64,000 nt of DNA from Methylomonas koyamae (GTDB taxonomy: Bacteria > Pseudomonadota > Gammaproteobacteria > Methylococcales > Methylomonadaceae), in the NCBI RefSeq assembly GCF_006483455.1, contig NZ_PPPU01000019.1:1-64000 (forward strand), given 5' to 3'. Positions 49,785-57,854 of the stretch are shown piece by piece. Every line of letters starts with the position of its first letter. Position 1 is the first letter of the stretch. Made by a program: the position numbers and the translations under genes. Under the pieces are notes generated by a model that worked only from the letters and a program-made list of their open reading frames with translations, did not search any database and was not told the origin of the DNA.

Positions 49785-50516
49785 ATGCATTGCTTTGCCC
49801 GACTGCGCACTATCGCCGCCACACTCGCCTTGATTTTAATGACTCAACCGACGCTGGCCGGCACCATCCTGTCGCCGATTGCGGTGATCAACAATACGAT
49901 AGGCAATTACAAAGGCATCGCGGGGTTTCCGGCCAATACCGACGAGACGCCGATGTTCAACCAATCAGGCCTTTCGCTGAGCTTCACCAGCGGTGCCACG
50001 GATTTCGCCGCATACATCGCCTCGAATCCAACCCATATCGGCGGCACGCCGGAAATCGGCAACGGCTGGATCAGCCCGGCTTATTGCCCGTGCACTGGCA
50101 TTCTGGATTTCGACTTAGGCGCCAACTACAGCATCAAACAGATGGCATTATGGAACATGGCTGCCAACAGCGGCGCCAATGTGGCGGAAATCAGCCTGTA
50201 TAGCTCGACGACCGTCGATTTCGCCAACCCCACTGCTGTAGGTTCATTTACCAATCCGGAAATGCCGGACGATAACCGGCCGCGCGCGCCCTATCAGGCA
50301 ACGGTATTCGACCTGGACGACCTGGACGACTCGGTCGGCCGCTACGTCAGATTGCAGATCCATACCTATTACGACGCTTACCTGGTTTCGGAAATCGGCG
50401 AAATCGCATTCGACGTCAGCGCCGTACCGCTACCGCCGATGCTATGGCTGTTTGCCGCCGCCTGCTTCGGCATCCTTAGCGCCGGCAGGCCACAGCGAAC
50501 CGCGCTACCGAGTTAG
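49785..50516 (+). CDS. VPLPA/PEP-CTERM-type exported protein
   Basis: 243 residues from ATG 49785 with a perfect AGGAGG five bases before. Signal peptide MHCFARLRTIAATLALILMTQPTLAG; the mature domain is a discoidin/galactose-binding-like beta sandwich (NQSGLSLSFTSGATDF, FDLGANYSIKQMALWNM, VGRYVRLQIHTYYDAYLVSEIGEI). The C-terminus VSAVPLPPMLWLFAAACFGI ends in Arg residues: a VPLPA-CTERM/PEP-CTERM sorting tail recognised by exosortase. It is anchored or processed in the envelope, in line with exopolysaccharide-linked surface proteins. The exosortase gene is not in the window. Confidence 0.85.
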   Translation: MHCFARLRTIAATLALILMTQPTLAGTILSPIAVINNTIGNYKGIAGFPANTDETPMFNQSGLSLSFTSGATDFAAYIASNPTHIGGTPEIGNGWISPAYCPCTGILDFDLGANYSIKQMALWNMAANSGANVAEISLYSSTTVDFANPTAVGSFTNPEMPDDNRPRAPYQATVFDLDDLDDSVGRYVRLQIHTYYDAYLVSEIGEIAFDVSAVPLPPMLWLFAAACFGILSAGRPQRTALPS

Positions 50517-50656
50517 CTCGCTACGAAATCCGGCGCCCTGAATCGCTCGAAGCGGCGCCGGTACCCGAGGAAATGCCCGCTGACGGTTCCCCTCATTAAA
50601 AACTGCCTGTAAAATCGGCCGACTTCATTACCGCGATTTCCGGGAGCAGCGCACTC

Positions 50657-51373
50657 ATGGGCAGAGCCTATCAAAACCGAAAAGTATCGATGGCCAAAAC
50701 GGCCGACGCCAAAACCAAGGTCTACAGCAAATACGGCCGGGAAATCTATGTGGTCGCCAAGTCCGGCGGCGTCGACCCGGCCGGCAATCTGACCTTGCGC
50801 GGCCTGATCGACCGAGCCAAGAAGGACCAAGTACCGTCCCACGTGATTGATAAGGCGCTGGACAAGGCCAAGGGCGCCGGCGGCGAGGATTTCGCCCCGG
50901 CGCGTTACGAAGGCTTCGGTCCCGGCGGCTGCATGGTCATCGTCGACTGCCTGACCGACAACCCGAACCGCACCTTCAACGACGTCCGCCTGTGTTTCAC
51001 CAAAACCAAGGCCAAGATCGGCACGCCGGGTACGGTCGGCCACATGTTCGACCACTCGGCGATTCTGGCGTTCAAACACGACGACGAAGACGCGGTGCTG
51101 GAGGCCTTGCTGAATGCCGACGTCGACATCACTGACATGGAAAACGACAACGGCAAGCTCACCGTTTTCACGCCGCATTCGGATTATTTCAAGGCCAAAC
51201 AAGCCCTGTTGGACCTGCTGGGAGAGATCGACTTCGAAGCCGACGAGATTCAGTTTTTACCGAAAGGATCGACACCGATCAGCGGAGATGACATAGCGAT
51301 GTTCGAAAAATTTCTGGATATGTTGAACGATCTGGACGACGTCCAAAACGTCTACCACGACGCCGAGTACTAA
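50657..51373 (+). CDS. YebC/PmpR (YeeN-type) transcriptional regulator
   Basis: 238 residues. [38 protein letters not shown] is the short basic start of the YeeN subgroup; then the family blocks [21 protein letters not shown] and [19 protein letters not shown], and the acidic C-terminus. YebC-like proteins bind DNA or help ribosomes at polyproline stretches. The YeeN type is a paralogue of the ruvC-linked YebC. It is followed by the LOG gene on the opposite strand, convergent, four bases apart. Confidence 0.93.
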   Translation: MGRAYQNRKVSMAKTADAKTKVYSKYGREIYVVAKSGGVDPAGNLTLRGLIDRAKKDQVPSHVIDKALDKAKGAGGEDFAPARYEGFGPGGCMVIVDCLTDNPNRTFNDVRLCFTKTKAKIGTPGTVGHMFDHSAILAFKHDDEDAVLEALLNADVDITDMENDNGKLTVFTPHSDYFKAKQALLDLLGEIDFEADEIQFLPKGSTPISGDDIAMFEKFLDMLNDLDDVQNVYHDAEY

Positions 51374-51376
51374 AGT

Positions 51377-51967
51377 TCAAGTCTGACTACGATCCAGCCA
51401 ATGCTCGACCGCCGGCGCCCGGTAGCCGGCGTAGCGATCCAGCAGAGCCGCCGGCTCGGATTCCACCATTAACATCGCCCGCTGCTGCGGTTTGACGAAT
51501 TGTTCGGCAGTAACATGATCCAGGAATCGAATCAACGTATCGTAATAACCACCGATATTCAGCACGCCGCAGGGTTTGTCGTGGAAGCCGAGCTGAGCCC
51601 AGGTCCAGATTTCGAACAGTTCTTCCAGGGTACCGATACCGCCGGGCAACGCGATAAAACCGTCAGCCAACTCGGCCATCCGCATTTTGCGTTCGTGCAT
51701 TGATGCGGTGACGTGCAACTCGGTCAAATCGGGATGAGCCACTTCCTTGGTCGCCAGGGCCTGCGGAATTACGCCAACCACACGGCCGCCAAGTTCTAAT
51801 ACCCGATCCGCGACCACTCCCATCACGCCGATACCGGCGCCACCGTAAACCAAACGCAAATCGCGCTCGACCAAGGCTTCGGCCAGTCGCCGGGCGCCGG
51901 CGGCGTAAATTTCGCTACGGCCCGGACTCGAACCGCAGTAAACACAGATACTGCGTATGGCAGCCAT
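51377..51967 (-). CDS. LOG family protein (TIGR00730 type, nucleotide 5'-monophosphate phosphoribohydrolase)
   Basis: 196 residues. IRSICVYCGSSPG at the start, GGAGIGVMGVVAD, and the signature PGGIGTLEELFEIWTWAQLG (PGGxGTxEE) with upstream MHERKMRMAELADGFIAL (RK-containing). LOG proteins release adenine from cytokinin-type or other nucleoside 5'-monophosphates. Length is standard. Single gene on its strand. Confidence 0.93.
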   Translation of the reverse strand: MAAIRSICVYCGSSPGRSEIYAAGARRLAEALVERDLRLVYGGAGIGVMGVVADRVLELGGRVVGVIPQALATKEVAHPDLTELHVTASMHERKMRMAELADGFIALPGGIGTLEELFEIWTWAQLGFHDKPCGVLNIGGYYDTLIRFLDHVTAEQFVKPQQRAMLMVESEPAALLDRYAGYRAPAVEHWLDRSQT

Positions 51968-52061
51968 TTTTCAAATCCCAAAAGATTGTTCGGTGCAAAA
52001 AGGCAGCGATTGCCGATAGATTGCTTCCGCCCCGCCTGGCCGGCTGTTGGACTGAAAGCGC

Positions 52062-52205
52062 TCAGTCGCCGCGGTCGGAATCCGCCGACGAATCGCCGTC
52101 AGACTTATCGCCGTCGCGGTTTTCCTTGGCCAAAACCTTGGTCGCAAAAAACAAACCTCCGACCAAGGCCAGCACCATTACCACCTCTAGCAACATTCTC
52201 ATCAT
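52062..52205 (-). CDS. 47-residue membrane peptide with acidic tail
   Basis: Two ATG codons at 52205 and 52202 start MMRMLLEVVMVLALVGGLFF; AAGAGG lies about nine bases upstream. One transmembrane helix (LLEVVMVLALVGGLFFATKV) is followed by a hydrophilic Asp/Ser-rich tail (KENRDGDKSDGDSSADSDRGD). The reading frame is complete with a ribosome site. Unknown function; possibly a small single-span membrane protein. Confidence 0.5.
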   Translation of the reverse strand: MMRMLLEVVMVLALVGGLFFATKVLAKENRDGDKSDGDSSADSDRGD

Positions 52206-52310
52206 AACGGCGACCTCTTGGCTGAAGTTGGCGTAACGGCATCCGGGCGGATGCTGCAGCCGACGTTTTAGACCTCGGTCAGGCCGCTGTCAACCATGCC
52301 GCCGTCAGGG

Positions 52311-52778
52311 TTAAGCGCCGGTTTTGCCTTGCTTCAAGTCATTTTCCAATTGTTCGTGCGCCCGCTCCAACTTGGCGAATACCCGCAAAATGTCGGTGGC
52401 GGAGAGGATGCCGACCAATTTGTCTTTTTCGACGACGGGCAATGCGCCGATGCGGTGATCGGCCATCATCGCCGCCGCGGCCGAAGCCGGCGTTTCCGGC
52501 GTCACAGTGTAGACACCGCGGTGCATGATGTGCACGACTTTCTGCGAGACCACGTGCAACTGGGTATTGTCCTTGCTGGCTTCGACTGCGTTGGAATTGC
52601 TTTTCGGGCCCAAGGCCTTATACAAATCGCGGTCAGAGACGATACCGACCAGTTTGCCTTTCTCGACCACCGGCAGATGGCGGATTTTTTCGTAGTGGAT
52701 CAGAAAAAACACCCGATCGATCAAGTCGTAGGGTTCTACGGTAAACACCTTGGTGGTCATCAATTCCGAAACTAGCAT
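52311..52778 (-). CDS. twin CBS-domain protein
   Basis: 155 residues: two CBS motifs in tandem. CBS1: MLVSELMTTKVFTVEPYDLIDRVFFLIHYEKIRHLPVVEKGKLVGIVSDRDL. CBS2: VVHIMHRGVYTVTPETPASAAAAMMADHRIGALPVVEKDKLVGILSATDIL. A helical C-terminus follows. Such stand-alone CBS pairs bind adenine nucleotides (AMP, ATP, SAM) and regulate other proteins. Partner not known. A perfect palindrome ATCCTTT-AA-AAAGGAT lies 23 bases upstream (52801-52816). Confidence 0.93.
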   Translation of the reverse strand: MLVSELMTTKVFTVEPYDLIDRVFFLIHYEKIRHLPVVEKGKLVGIVSDRDLYKALGPKSNSNAVEASKDNTQLHVVSQKVVHIMHRGVYTVTPETPASAAAAMMADHRIGALPVVEKDKLVGILSATDILRVFAKLERAHEQLENDLKQGKTGA

Positions 52779-52855
52779 GTTCTTCTCCGCTACAGGTTCA
52801 ATCCTTTAAAAAGGATCCGGTTATTGGCTAATGGTCCGAGCATCGGCGGCAAAAA

Positions 52856-53377
52856 TCAAGCGCCGCATTCCGGCAAGTACAAGGGGCCGATTACATCCAG
52901 ATGTGTCAGATATAAACGCATATCGAACTCCATCTGCCGGTGACCCGGTTGAATATGTTCGCACAGCTGGTAAAACGCTTTGTTGTGTTGTTTTTCGCGC
53001 AAATGGGCTAATTCGTGGACAACGACCGTATCCAGCACCGGCAGCGGCGCAGTTTTAAATACCGACCCGATGCGGATCTCTGTTTTGGATTTCAATCGTC
53101 CGCCCTGTACCCGCGAAACAGTGGCGTGCAAGCCCAAAGCCTGGTGTTCGATATCGATTTTGTCGTCGTATACGATCTTGCCGAGGGGCGGGGATTGGCG
53201 CAGGAAGCGGTTTTTCAAATCCATCACATACGCATACAGCGCTTTGTCGGATTTGATGTCGTGGGCCAGCGGATATTTTTGCAACAGAATTGCAGTCATG
53301 CGACCGCTATCGAGCAAACGGCCGACTTGATCCAGGACGTCGGCCGGATAGCCGGCCAAGTATTTCAGCGGCGGCAT
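52856..53377 (-). CDS. YgjP-like M48 metallopeptidase
   Basis: 173 residues, the right length for the YgjP/DUF45 (WLM-like) family. Zinc site VVVHELAHLREKQHNKAFYQLCEHI: HELAH plus the third His/Glu region (KAFYQLCEH). Preceding YDDKIDIEHQALGLH and RIGSVFKTAPLPVLDTVVVHELAH are family-typical. YgjP-type enzymes act on small substrates or peptides in the cytosol; no signal peptide is seen. Lies 36 bases from the DUF5710 gene on the same strand. Confidence 0.93.
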   Translation of the reverse strand: MPPLKYLAGYPADVLDQVGRLLDSGRMTAILLQKYPLAHDIKSDKALYAYVMDLKNRFLRQSPPLGKIVYDDKIDIEHQALGLHATVSRVQGGRLKSKTEIRIGSVFKTAPLPVLDTVVVHELAHLREKQHNKAFYQLCEHIQPGHRQMEFDMRLYLTHLDVIGPLYLPECGA

Positions 53378-53412
53378 AAGCTTGTAGCCGCCGTTATCGG
53401 AATCCGCACCGG

Positions 53413-53685
53413 TCAGTCCCAGGGCGGTTCATCACCGTCGTAAGCGACGAAGTTGCTATCGGCCGGTTGGGTGATATTTGGCGCCAGTGCCGAAACGGGC
53501 GCGACGGAACCGGTCTCGGCAGCGCCAGCTTGCGCGGATGCCAGCCACTGACCAAACGGCTCCAGGTCCTTACCGGCCGGGACGTACCATTTTTTGTTAG
53601 CGGCATCCCACCGCGCCCCAAGCGCTTTCGCGGCGTCCTTTTGCGCGTAAGGCACATTCAAATAGGTTTTTGCGGCCGTGGTCAT
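53413..53685 (-). CDS. DUF5710 domain protein
   Basis: 90 residues. KTYLNVPYAQKDAAKALGARWDAANKKWYVPAGKDLEPFGQWL is a strong match to the DUF5710 motif (YLNVPYxEKDEAKALGARWDxxxKKWYVPxG), a short domain found in primases and phage-like replication proteins. Here it stands alone with a disordered acidic tail. Function unknown. Confidence 0.88.
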   Translation of the reverse strand: MTTAAKTYLNVPYAQKDAAKALGARWDAANKKWYVPAGKDLEPFGQWLASAQAGAAETGSVAPVSALAPNITQPADSNFVAYDGDEPPWD

Positions 53686-53812
53686 ACGATGCGCGGCGAA
53701 GTCGAAGTCTCAATCATGCCGGCATTGTAAATGATTGGCCGCACCAGCCAAACCGTCAATCTTCGGCTAAACGCAATCCTTTCCGTCCGCGGCCGGCGCC
53801 GGACGCAAGCAA

Positions 53813-53969
53813 TCAGTTTTCCCGATTCTTCCGGTTTATGTTGATGTTGCTGGCAAAGGTGGTCGTAGCGAACAATAGCGACGAAATAATAAACTCGCCG
53901 GATAAGAAGCCGACGATTCCGGTGATGAAGGCCAAACCGTTCAAAAGATCTTTTTGTGCGTTAGTCATG
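53813..53969 (-). pseudogene. frameshifted copy of the 52-residue membrane peptide
   Basis: ATG 53969 follows GGAG with good spacing and starts MTNAQKDLL. An extra A in the GAAACGG run at about 53940 shifts the frame; the other frame continues NGLAFITGIVGFLSGEF and IISSLLFATTTFASNI to a TGA at 53813. Aligned to the 32345 peptide this reads KDLLNGLAFITGI / RDITTGLFFVAGI and FLSGEFIISSLLF / FVSGQFILSTMLF. The peptide is intact apart from the single extra base, so it is broken here, recoded, or a sequencing error. Confidence 0.6.
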
Positions 53970-54090
53970 GTCTACTCCAATAGTCAAACCCATGGCTAGA
54001 CTATAGGGGCGACCCATTTAATTAACAATGCCGCAAATAATGCACACATTGTTTCTCAAAATCACACAAAAGACAGCAAGCGAGCTCCAA

Positions 54091-54115
54091 GGCCCCGGCG
54101 CTCACTCCCGGGGCC
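54091..54115. repeat. inverted repeat downstream of murI
   Basis: GGCCCCGG (54091-54098) and CCGGGGCC (54108-54115) pair perfectly across a nine-base loop. It lies past the 3' end of murI (54220, minus strand) and may terminate it, though no T-run follows on either strand. Confidence 0.35.
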
Positions 54116-54219
54116 GCTTGGGATTTCGCATCTTCGGGGTTTGGCCGCTGATCTCAAAGGGGGCGGCGAAAACGACTGCCGGACATTTAGCCTGGTGCCT
54201 ATGCACCCGGTTGTCGGCA

Positions 54220-55044
54220 CTAGCCAATCGCTGCGATTGGCCTGGCCTGGATCGGCTCGACTAGGACCGGGCTGCCCCATAAGGCCGAAACCACCGAACT
54301 GGCGTTGCTGCCCGCCGCGCTGGACAGGAAACGGGTGCGCGCCGGCTCCGGGCGCAATGCCGAGGCTCGTTGATTACCCAGGCGCCGCGCCAATTCCTTG
54401 GCCACCGCGGTGGCCGGATCGATGATGGCCCGCTCGGGACCGATGATTTCTCTGACCAGCGGCAGTAAAAACGGATAATGGGTACAGCCCAACACAATGG
54501 TATCGGCTCCGGCCGCCAGTAGCGGCGCCAGATAGGTTTCCAGCAAGGCCCGGCTGGCAGGACTATCCAACTCGGCTTTTTCCACCTGCTCCACCAGGCC
54601 GGGGCAAGGTTGCAACAGGATATTGACGTCCTGGCCATATGCCGCGCACAGCCGGGCCACGTTGGCGCTAGCCAGCGTCTGGCGAGTCGCCAACACGCCG
54701 ATCACGCCGGATTGGGTGATGCCGGCAGCCGGCTTGATCGCCGGCTCGATCGCCACCACCGGCAACGGGCACCAGGCGCGCAGTTTTTCGATCGCCACGA
54801 CGGTAGCGGTATTGCAAGCGACGACAATGGCCTTAGCGCCCTCGTCGATTAAAAATCCGGCAATGGCCGCCGACCGGTCTTCGATGAAACCGGCATCGCG
54901 GTCGCCGTAAGGCGCGTAACCGGAATCGGCCACGTACAGCAAATCTTCATTGGGCAACTCGGCGCGGATCGCCCGCAACACGGACAATCCGCCCACGCCC
55001 GAATCAAATACGCCGATCGGCGCGTCGGCGGCAGGCATTTTCAT
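54220..55044 (-). CDS. murI: glutamate racemase
   Basis: 274 residues. IGVFDSGVGGLSVLRAI (DSGVGG, first Asp-containing motif), the first catalytic Cys in VACNTATVVAIE, GVIGVLATRQTLAS, the second catalytic Cys in VLGCTHYPFLLP. This makes D-glutamate for peptidoglycan. Length and motifs are standard. Start ATG 55044; a second ATG two codons on is also possible. Confidence 0.95.
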   Translation of the reverse strand: MKMPAADAPIGVFDSGVGGLSVLRAIRAELPNEDLLYVADSGYAPYGDRDAGFIEDRSAAIAGFLIDEGAKAIVVACNTATVVAIEKLRAWCPLPVVAIEPAIKPAAGITQSGVIGVLATRQTLASANVARLCAAYGQDVNILLQPCPGLVEQVEKAELDSPASRALLETYLAPLLAAGADTIVLGCTHYPFLLPLVREIIGPERAIIDPATAVAKELARRLGNQRASALRPEPARTRFLSSAAGSNASSVVSALWGSPVLVEPIQARPIAAIG

Positions 55045-55249
55045 GATAGAACTGATGACGAACTTGGTTTGGTAAACGCTATTGGCCGGTAACTATATCA
55101 GCATCGGTACCAGATCGGGGGCGTGCGCTCGAAACCGATGTATATGACAATCGGCAACTGTTTACGCCGCAACCGGCTCGAGCATAAGCAAGCCACCCCG
55201 GTTCATGCTAACGTAGCCGCAGACATCAGGAACAGAATTAACGACAGCC

Positions 55250-56317
55250 ATGCCCCCCGATCAATTTCAACGCAAACTACTGGCCTGGTTCGATAGCCAC
55301 GGCCGCAAGGATTTGCCATGGCAACACGACATCAACCCTTACCGGGTCTGGATTTCCGAGATCATGCTGCAACAAACTCAGGTCGCCAGCGTGATCGGCT
55401 ATTACGAACGCTTCATGGCGCGCTTCCCGTCGGTGCAAAGTCTGGCCGCCGCCGAACTGGACGAAGTTCTGCAATACTGGTCGGGGCTGGGCTATTACGC
55501 CCGCGCCCGCAACCTGCACAAGGCTGCGCAAATCGTCGCGGCCGGTGGCGGCGAATTTCCGCAAACTTTGGCCGGCATGTGCGAATTGCCCGGTATCGGC
55601 CGCTCGACGGCCGGCGCCATTCTCAGCATCGCCTGCGGCCAGAGCCAGCCGATTCTGGACGGCAACGTCAAACGGGTGCTGGCCCGCTACCACGCCGTTT
55701 CCGGCTGGCCCGGGGAAGCCCGCGTCAGCGAGCAGCTATGGCAAATCGCCGCCGAATACACACCGCCGCAGCGCACCGCCGCCTACACTCAAGCCATGAT
55801 GGACCTAGGCGCCACGCTGTGTACCCGCAGCAAACCGTTGTGCGAAATCTGTCCGGTCGCAGCCGGCTGCCAGGCCCGGCAGCAAGGTTTGACCCGGCAA
55901 TTGCCGCAAGCCAAACCGCGCAAGGCTTTGCCGATCAAACAGACTTACTGGCTACTGCTGCAAGACGCGGACGACCGCATCTTGCTGGAAAAGCGGCCGC
56001 CAACCGGTATTTGGGGCGGCTTGTGGAGCCTGCCGGAATTCGACGACATGGCCGCCGCCGGCGACTGGTGTCGACAGCAGGGCCGGACCGAACAAACTCC
56101 GCAAGTGCTGCCGACCAGGCGCCACACTTTTTCCCATTACCACTTGGATTACACGCCACTGCTGGCCAGACTGGAAAACCCCAGAAACAATGTGATGGAA
56201 GCGGATCGGACGGTTTGGTATAAAGCCGCCGACTTTGCGTTACTTGGCTTGCCGACACCGGTCAAGCGCCTGCTGCAACAACATTATCCCGAGGATTATT
56301 ATGACGAGAATGGTTAA
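55250..56317 (+). CDS. mutY: A/G-specific adenine glycosylase
   Basis: 355 residues, standard MutY. HhH-GPD: LPWQHDINPYRVWISEIMLQQTQV (the VxExMLQQTQV block), LPGIGRSTAGAILSIACGQSQPILDGNVKRVL (helix-hairpin-helix and catalytic Asp in LDGNVKR). The [4Fe-4S] loop is CTRSKPLCEICPVAAGC (Cys spacing 6-2-5). The C-terminal MutT-like domain recognises 8-oxoG (RTWYK, FSHYHLDYTPLL). It removes A opposite 8-oxoG. The stop overlaps yggX by 17 bases. Confidence 0.95.
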   Translation: MPPDQFQRKLLAWFDSHGRKDLPWQHDINPYRVWISEIMLQQTQVASVIGYYERFMARFPSVQSLAAAELDEVLQYWSGLGYYARARNLHKAAQIVAAGGGEFPQTLAGMCELPGIGRSTAGAILSIACGQSQPILDGNVKRVLARYHAVSGWPGEARVSEQLWQIAAEYTPPQRTAAYTQAMMDLGATLCTRSKPLCEICPVAAGCQARQQGLTRQLPQAKPRKALPIKQTYWLLLQDADDRILLEKRPPTGIWGGLWSLPEFDDMAAAGDWCRQQGRTEQTPQVLPTRRHTFSHYHLDYTPLLARLENPRNNVMEADRTVWYKAADFALLGLPTPVKRLLQQHYPEDYYDENG

Positions 56318-56573
56318 ATGCGTGAAACTGGGCATCGAAGCGGAAGGGCTGGATGCGCCGCCGTTTCCTGGCCCGAACGGCCAACGCATTTTCGAGCACG
56401 TCTCGAAACAGGCCTGGAAAGACTGGCTGGCAATGCAGACGATGATCATCAACGAGCGCCGCCTGGCCAGTTTCGACCCATCGGCAAAAAAGGTATTGGA
56501 AGCGGAGCGCGAGAAATTCCTGTTCGCCGGCGGCTTCGAAATGCCGGAAGGTTACGTACCGAAAAAGGATTGA
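56301..56573 (+). CDS. yggX: oxidative damage protection protein / iron trafficking protein YggX
   Basis: 90 residues. ATG 56301 has GAGGA ten bases before; MTRMVKCVKLGIEAEGLDAPPFPG and GQRIFEHVSKQAWKDWLAMQTMIINERRL are typical of YggX, including the conserved Cys at position 7. YggX protects Fe-S clusters and lowers mutation under oxidative stress. The 17-base overlap with mutY is the same arrangement as in E. coli mutY-yggX, so the two form an operon against oxidative damage. Confidence 0.95.
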   Translation: MTRMVKCVKLGIEAEGLDAPPFPGPNGQRIFEHVSKQAWKDWLAMQTMIINERRLASFDPSAKKVLEAEREKFLFAGGFEMPEGYVPKKD

Positions 56574-56709
56574 ACCGCTGGGCGGCGCGGCCGGTTTCAG
56601 GCCCACCGCCCTGCACAACTTTTGTCCGTCCGATATCTGAGCGTAAATTTGACAAGCGGGGCTTCACTGGCAGACTGGCGAGCGTTATCAACCGTGCCAG
56701 GAGACAGCC

Positions 56710-57255
56710 ATGAGCGCAACCGTAGCCCCGCAAATTCAATCGATGCGCACCGCTCTCAGCGACGCCAATTGGGTCGGCCGCATCGTCGACGTGTTTTACG
56801 CCAAGATGCTCGACGACTACCGCATCAACCGCTTCTTTTTCAGCAAACCGGCATCCGAACAAACCGCGGCGCTAAAGACTTACCTCAAGGCTTATTTCAG
56901 CAGCTTCAATAGCAAAGACGAAGCGGTTCTGGAAGCGCTGGACCAGTATTTCACGGTGGCTTTTGCCCGCACCAACGCCAAGCCGAGCCTGGTCACCGGC
57001 AACGATTTCGCATTTTTGCTGGACATTATCGGCGGTCAGGAAATCCGAACCATCACACTGCTATGTCCCGCGCACAGCTTCCTGATCAAGCTGGGACCGG
57101 ATGACTTCCATTACGACATTGTGATGGAACATCTGAACGCAACCCTGCAGCAATTGAACGTCGCCGACGATCTGGCTTACCAAATTTTGGCCTTGGCCGA
57201 AAAAGGCCGTAACGGATTGCTAGCGCGCGGCAGCGAAACCAAAAAAGCCGCCTGA
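56710..57255 (+). CDS. truncated haemoglobin-like globin
   Basis: 181 residues, longer than the usual 120-130 because of an N-terminal extension (SATVAPQIQS) and a C-terminal tail (GRNGLLARGSETKKAA). Globin core: WVGRIVDVFYAKMLDDYRINRFFFS (as in the B/E helices of truncated Hbs), LKTYLKAYFSSF, LCPAHSFLIKLGPDDFHYDIVMEHLNATLQQLNV, where AHSFL carries the likely proximal His (F8). The Tyr in VFYAKM could be the B10 Tyr. Probably a one-domain globin that handles O2 or NO. Borders: ATG with GGAG eight bases upstream. Confidence 0.75.
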   Translation: MSATVAPQIQSMRTALSDANWVGRIVDVFYAKMLDDYRINRFFFSKPASEQTAALKTYLKAYFSSFNSKDEAVLEALDQYFTVAFARTNAKPSLVTGNDFAFLLDIIGGQEIRTITLLCPAHSFLIKLGPDDFHYDIVMEHLNATLQQLNVADDLAYQILALAEKGRNGLLARGSETKKAA

Positions 57256-57280
57256 CGCACCAATCGTCGGTACGGCAACC

Positions 57281-57817
57281 TCAGCGCAAAATATCGTCGC
57301 CTGAGGTTCTGGCGTAATCTTCCGGGAAAGCGGTCTGGATATGAATTTCTTCGCGACTGCTACCCGGCAGTTTGCAAACCAGGATAAACAACTGCAGGAT
57401 AAAGCCGTCGCCCTTGTGGGTGGATAGCCAGTCGAACGACGTTTGGGCGCCCTTGGTTTTCGGACGATACACAGTGAAGATGTCGAAATCGCGCCCTTTG
57501 CGTAATACGACGCCGCGAATTTCGACCTTTTTGCATTGCGGATTGTTGAGCTTGGCCAACTCAATCTGGCCCGGCACCGAATTCAACACCTCGTGTAGGG
57601 CCTGAATTAGGTGTTTGCGCGAACCGAGTAGAATCGAATCTTTCGCCGGTAACTTGGCGCCGCCGCGCGAAAAAAAATCCTCGCGCGCCTCGGTGTGTAG
57701 CGAGATGGCGTGACCGGCCTTGGCGACAGCGGCGGCCAAGTCGGGCCGCGGCCGGCCCTCGCTGTCGCACAATATCCGGTGAACTTCGTCCAGGCCGTAG
57801 GGGCGGTTATAAGCCAT
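57281..57817 (-). CDS. unknown 178-residue protein
   Basis: No signal or membrane segment. The start MAYNRPYGLDEVHRILCDSEGRPRPDL is followed by a His/Glu-containing helix (KAGHAISLHTEAREDFFSRGGAK), LIQALHEVLNSVPGQIELAKL, then a beta segment (VEIRGVVLRKGRDFDIFTVYRPK) and WLSTHKGDGFILQLFILVCKL. The HxxxxHxE spacing and the Cys/Arg content are reminiscent of RNase-like toxin domains, but I cannot name a family. It is convergent with the globin gene, 25 bases apart, and follows the lipoamide dehydrogenase gene by 37 bases. Confidence 0.55.
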   Translation of the reverse strand: MAYNRPYGLDEVHRILCDSEGRPRPDLAAAVAKAGHAISLHTEAREDFFSRGGAKLPAKDSILLGSRKHLIQALHEVLNSVPGQIELAKLNNPQCKKVEIRGVVLRKGRDFDIFTVYRPKTKGAQTSFDWLSTHKGDGFILQLFILVCKLPGSSREEIHIQTAFPEDYARTSGDDILR

Positions 57818-57854
57818 CGCTTGATTCCTTTCCGAAAACCGGCCGGCCCGAACT

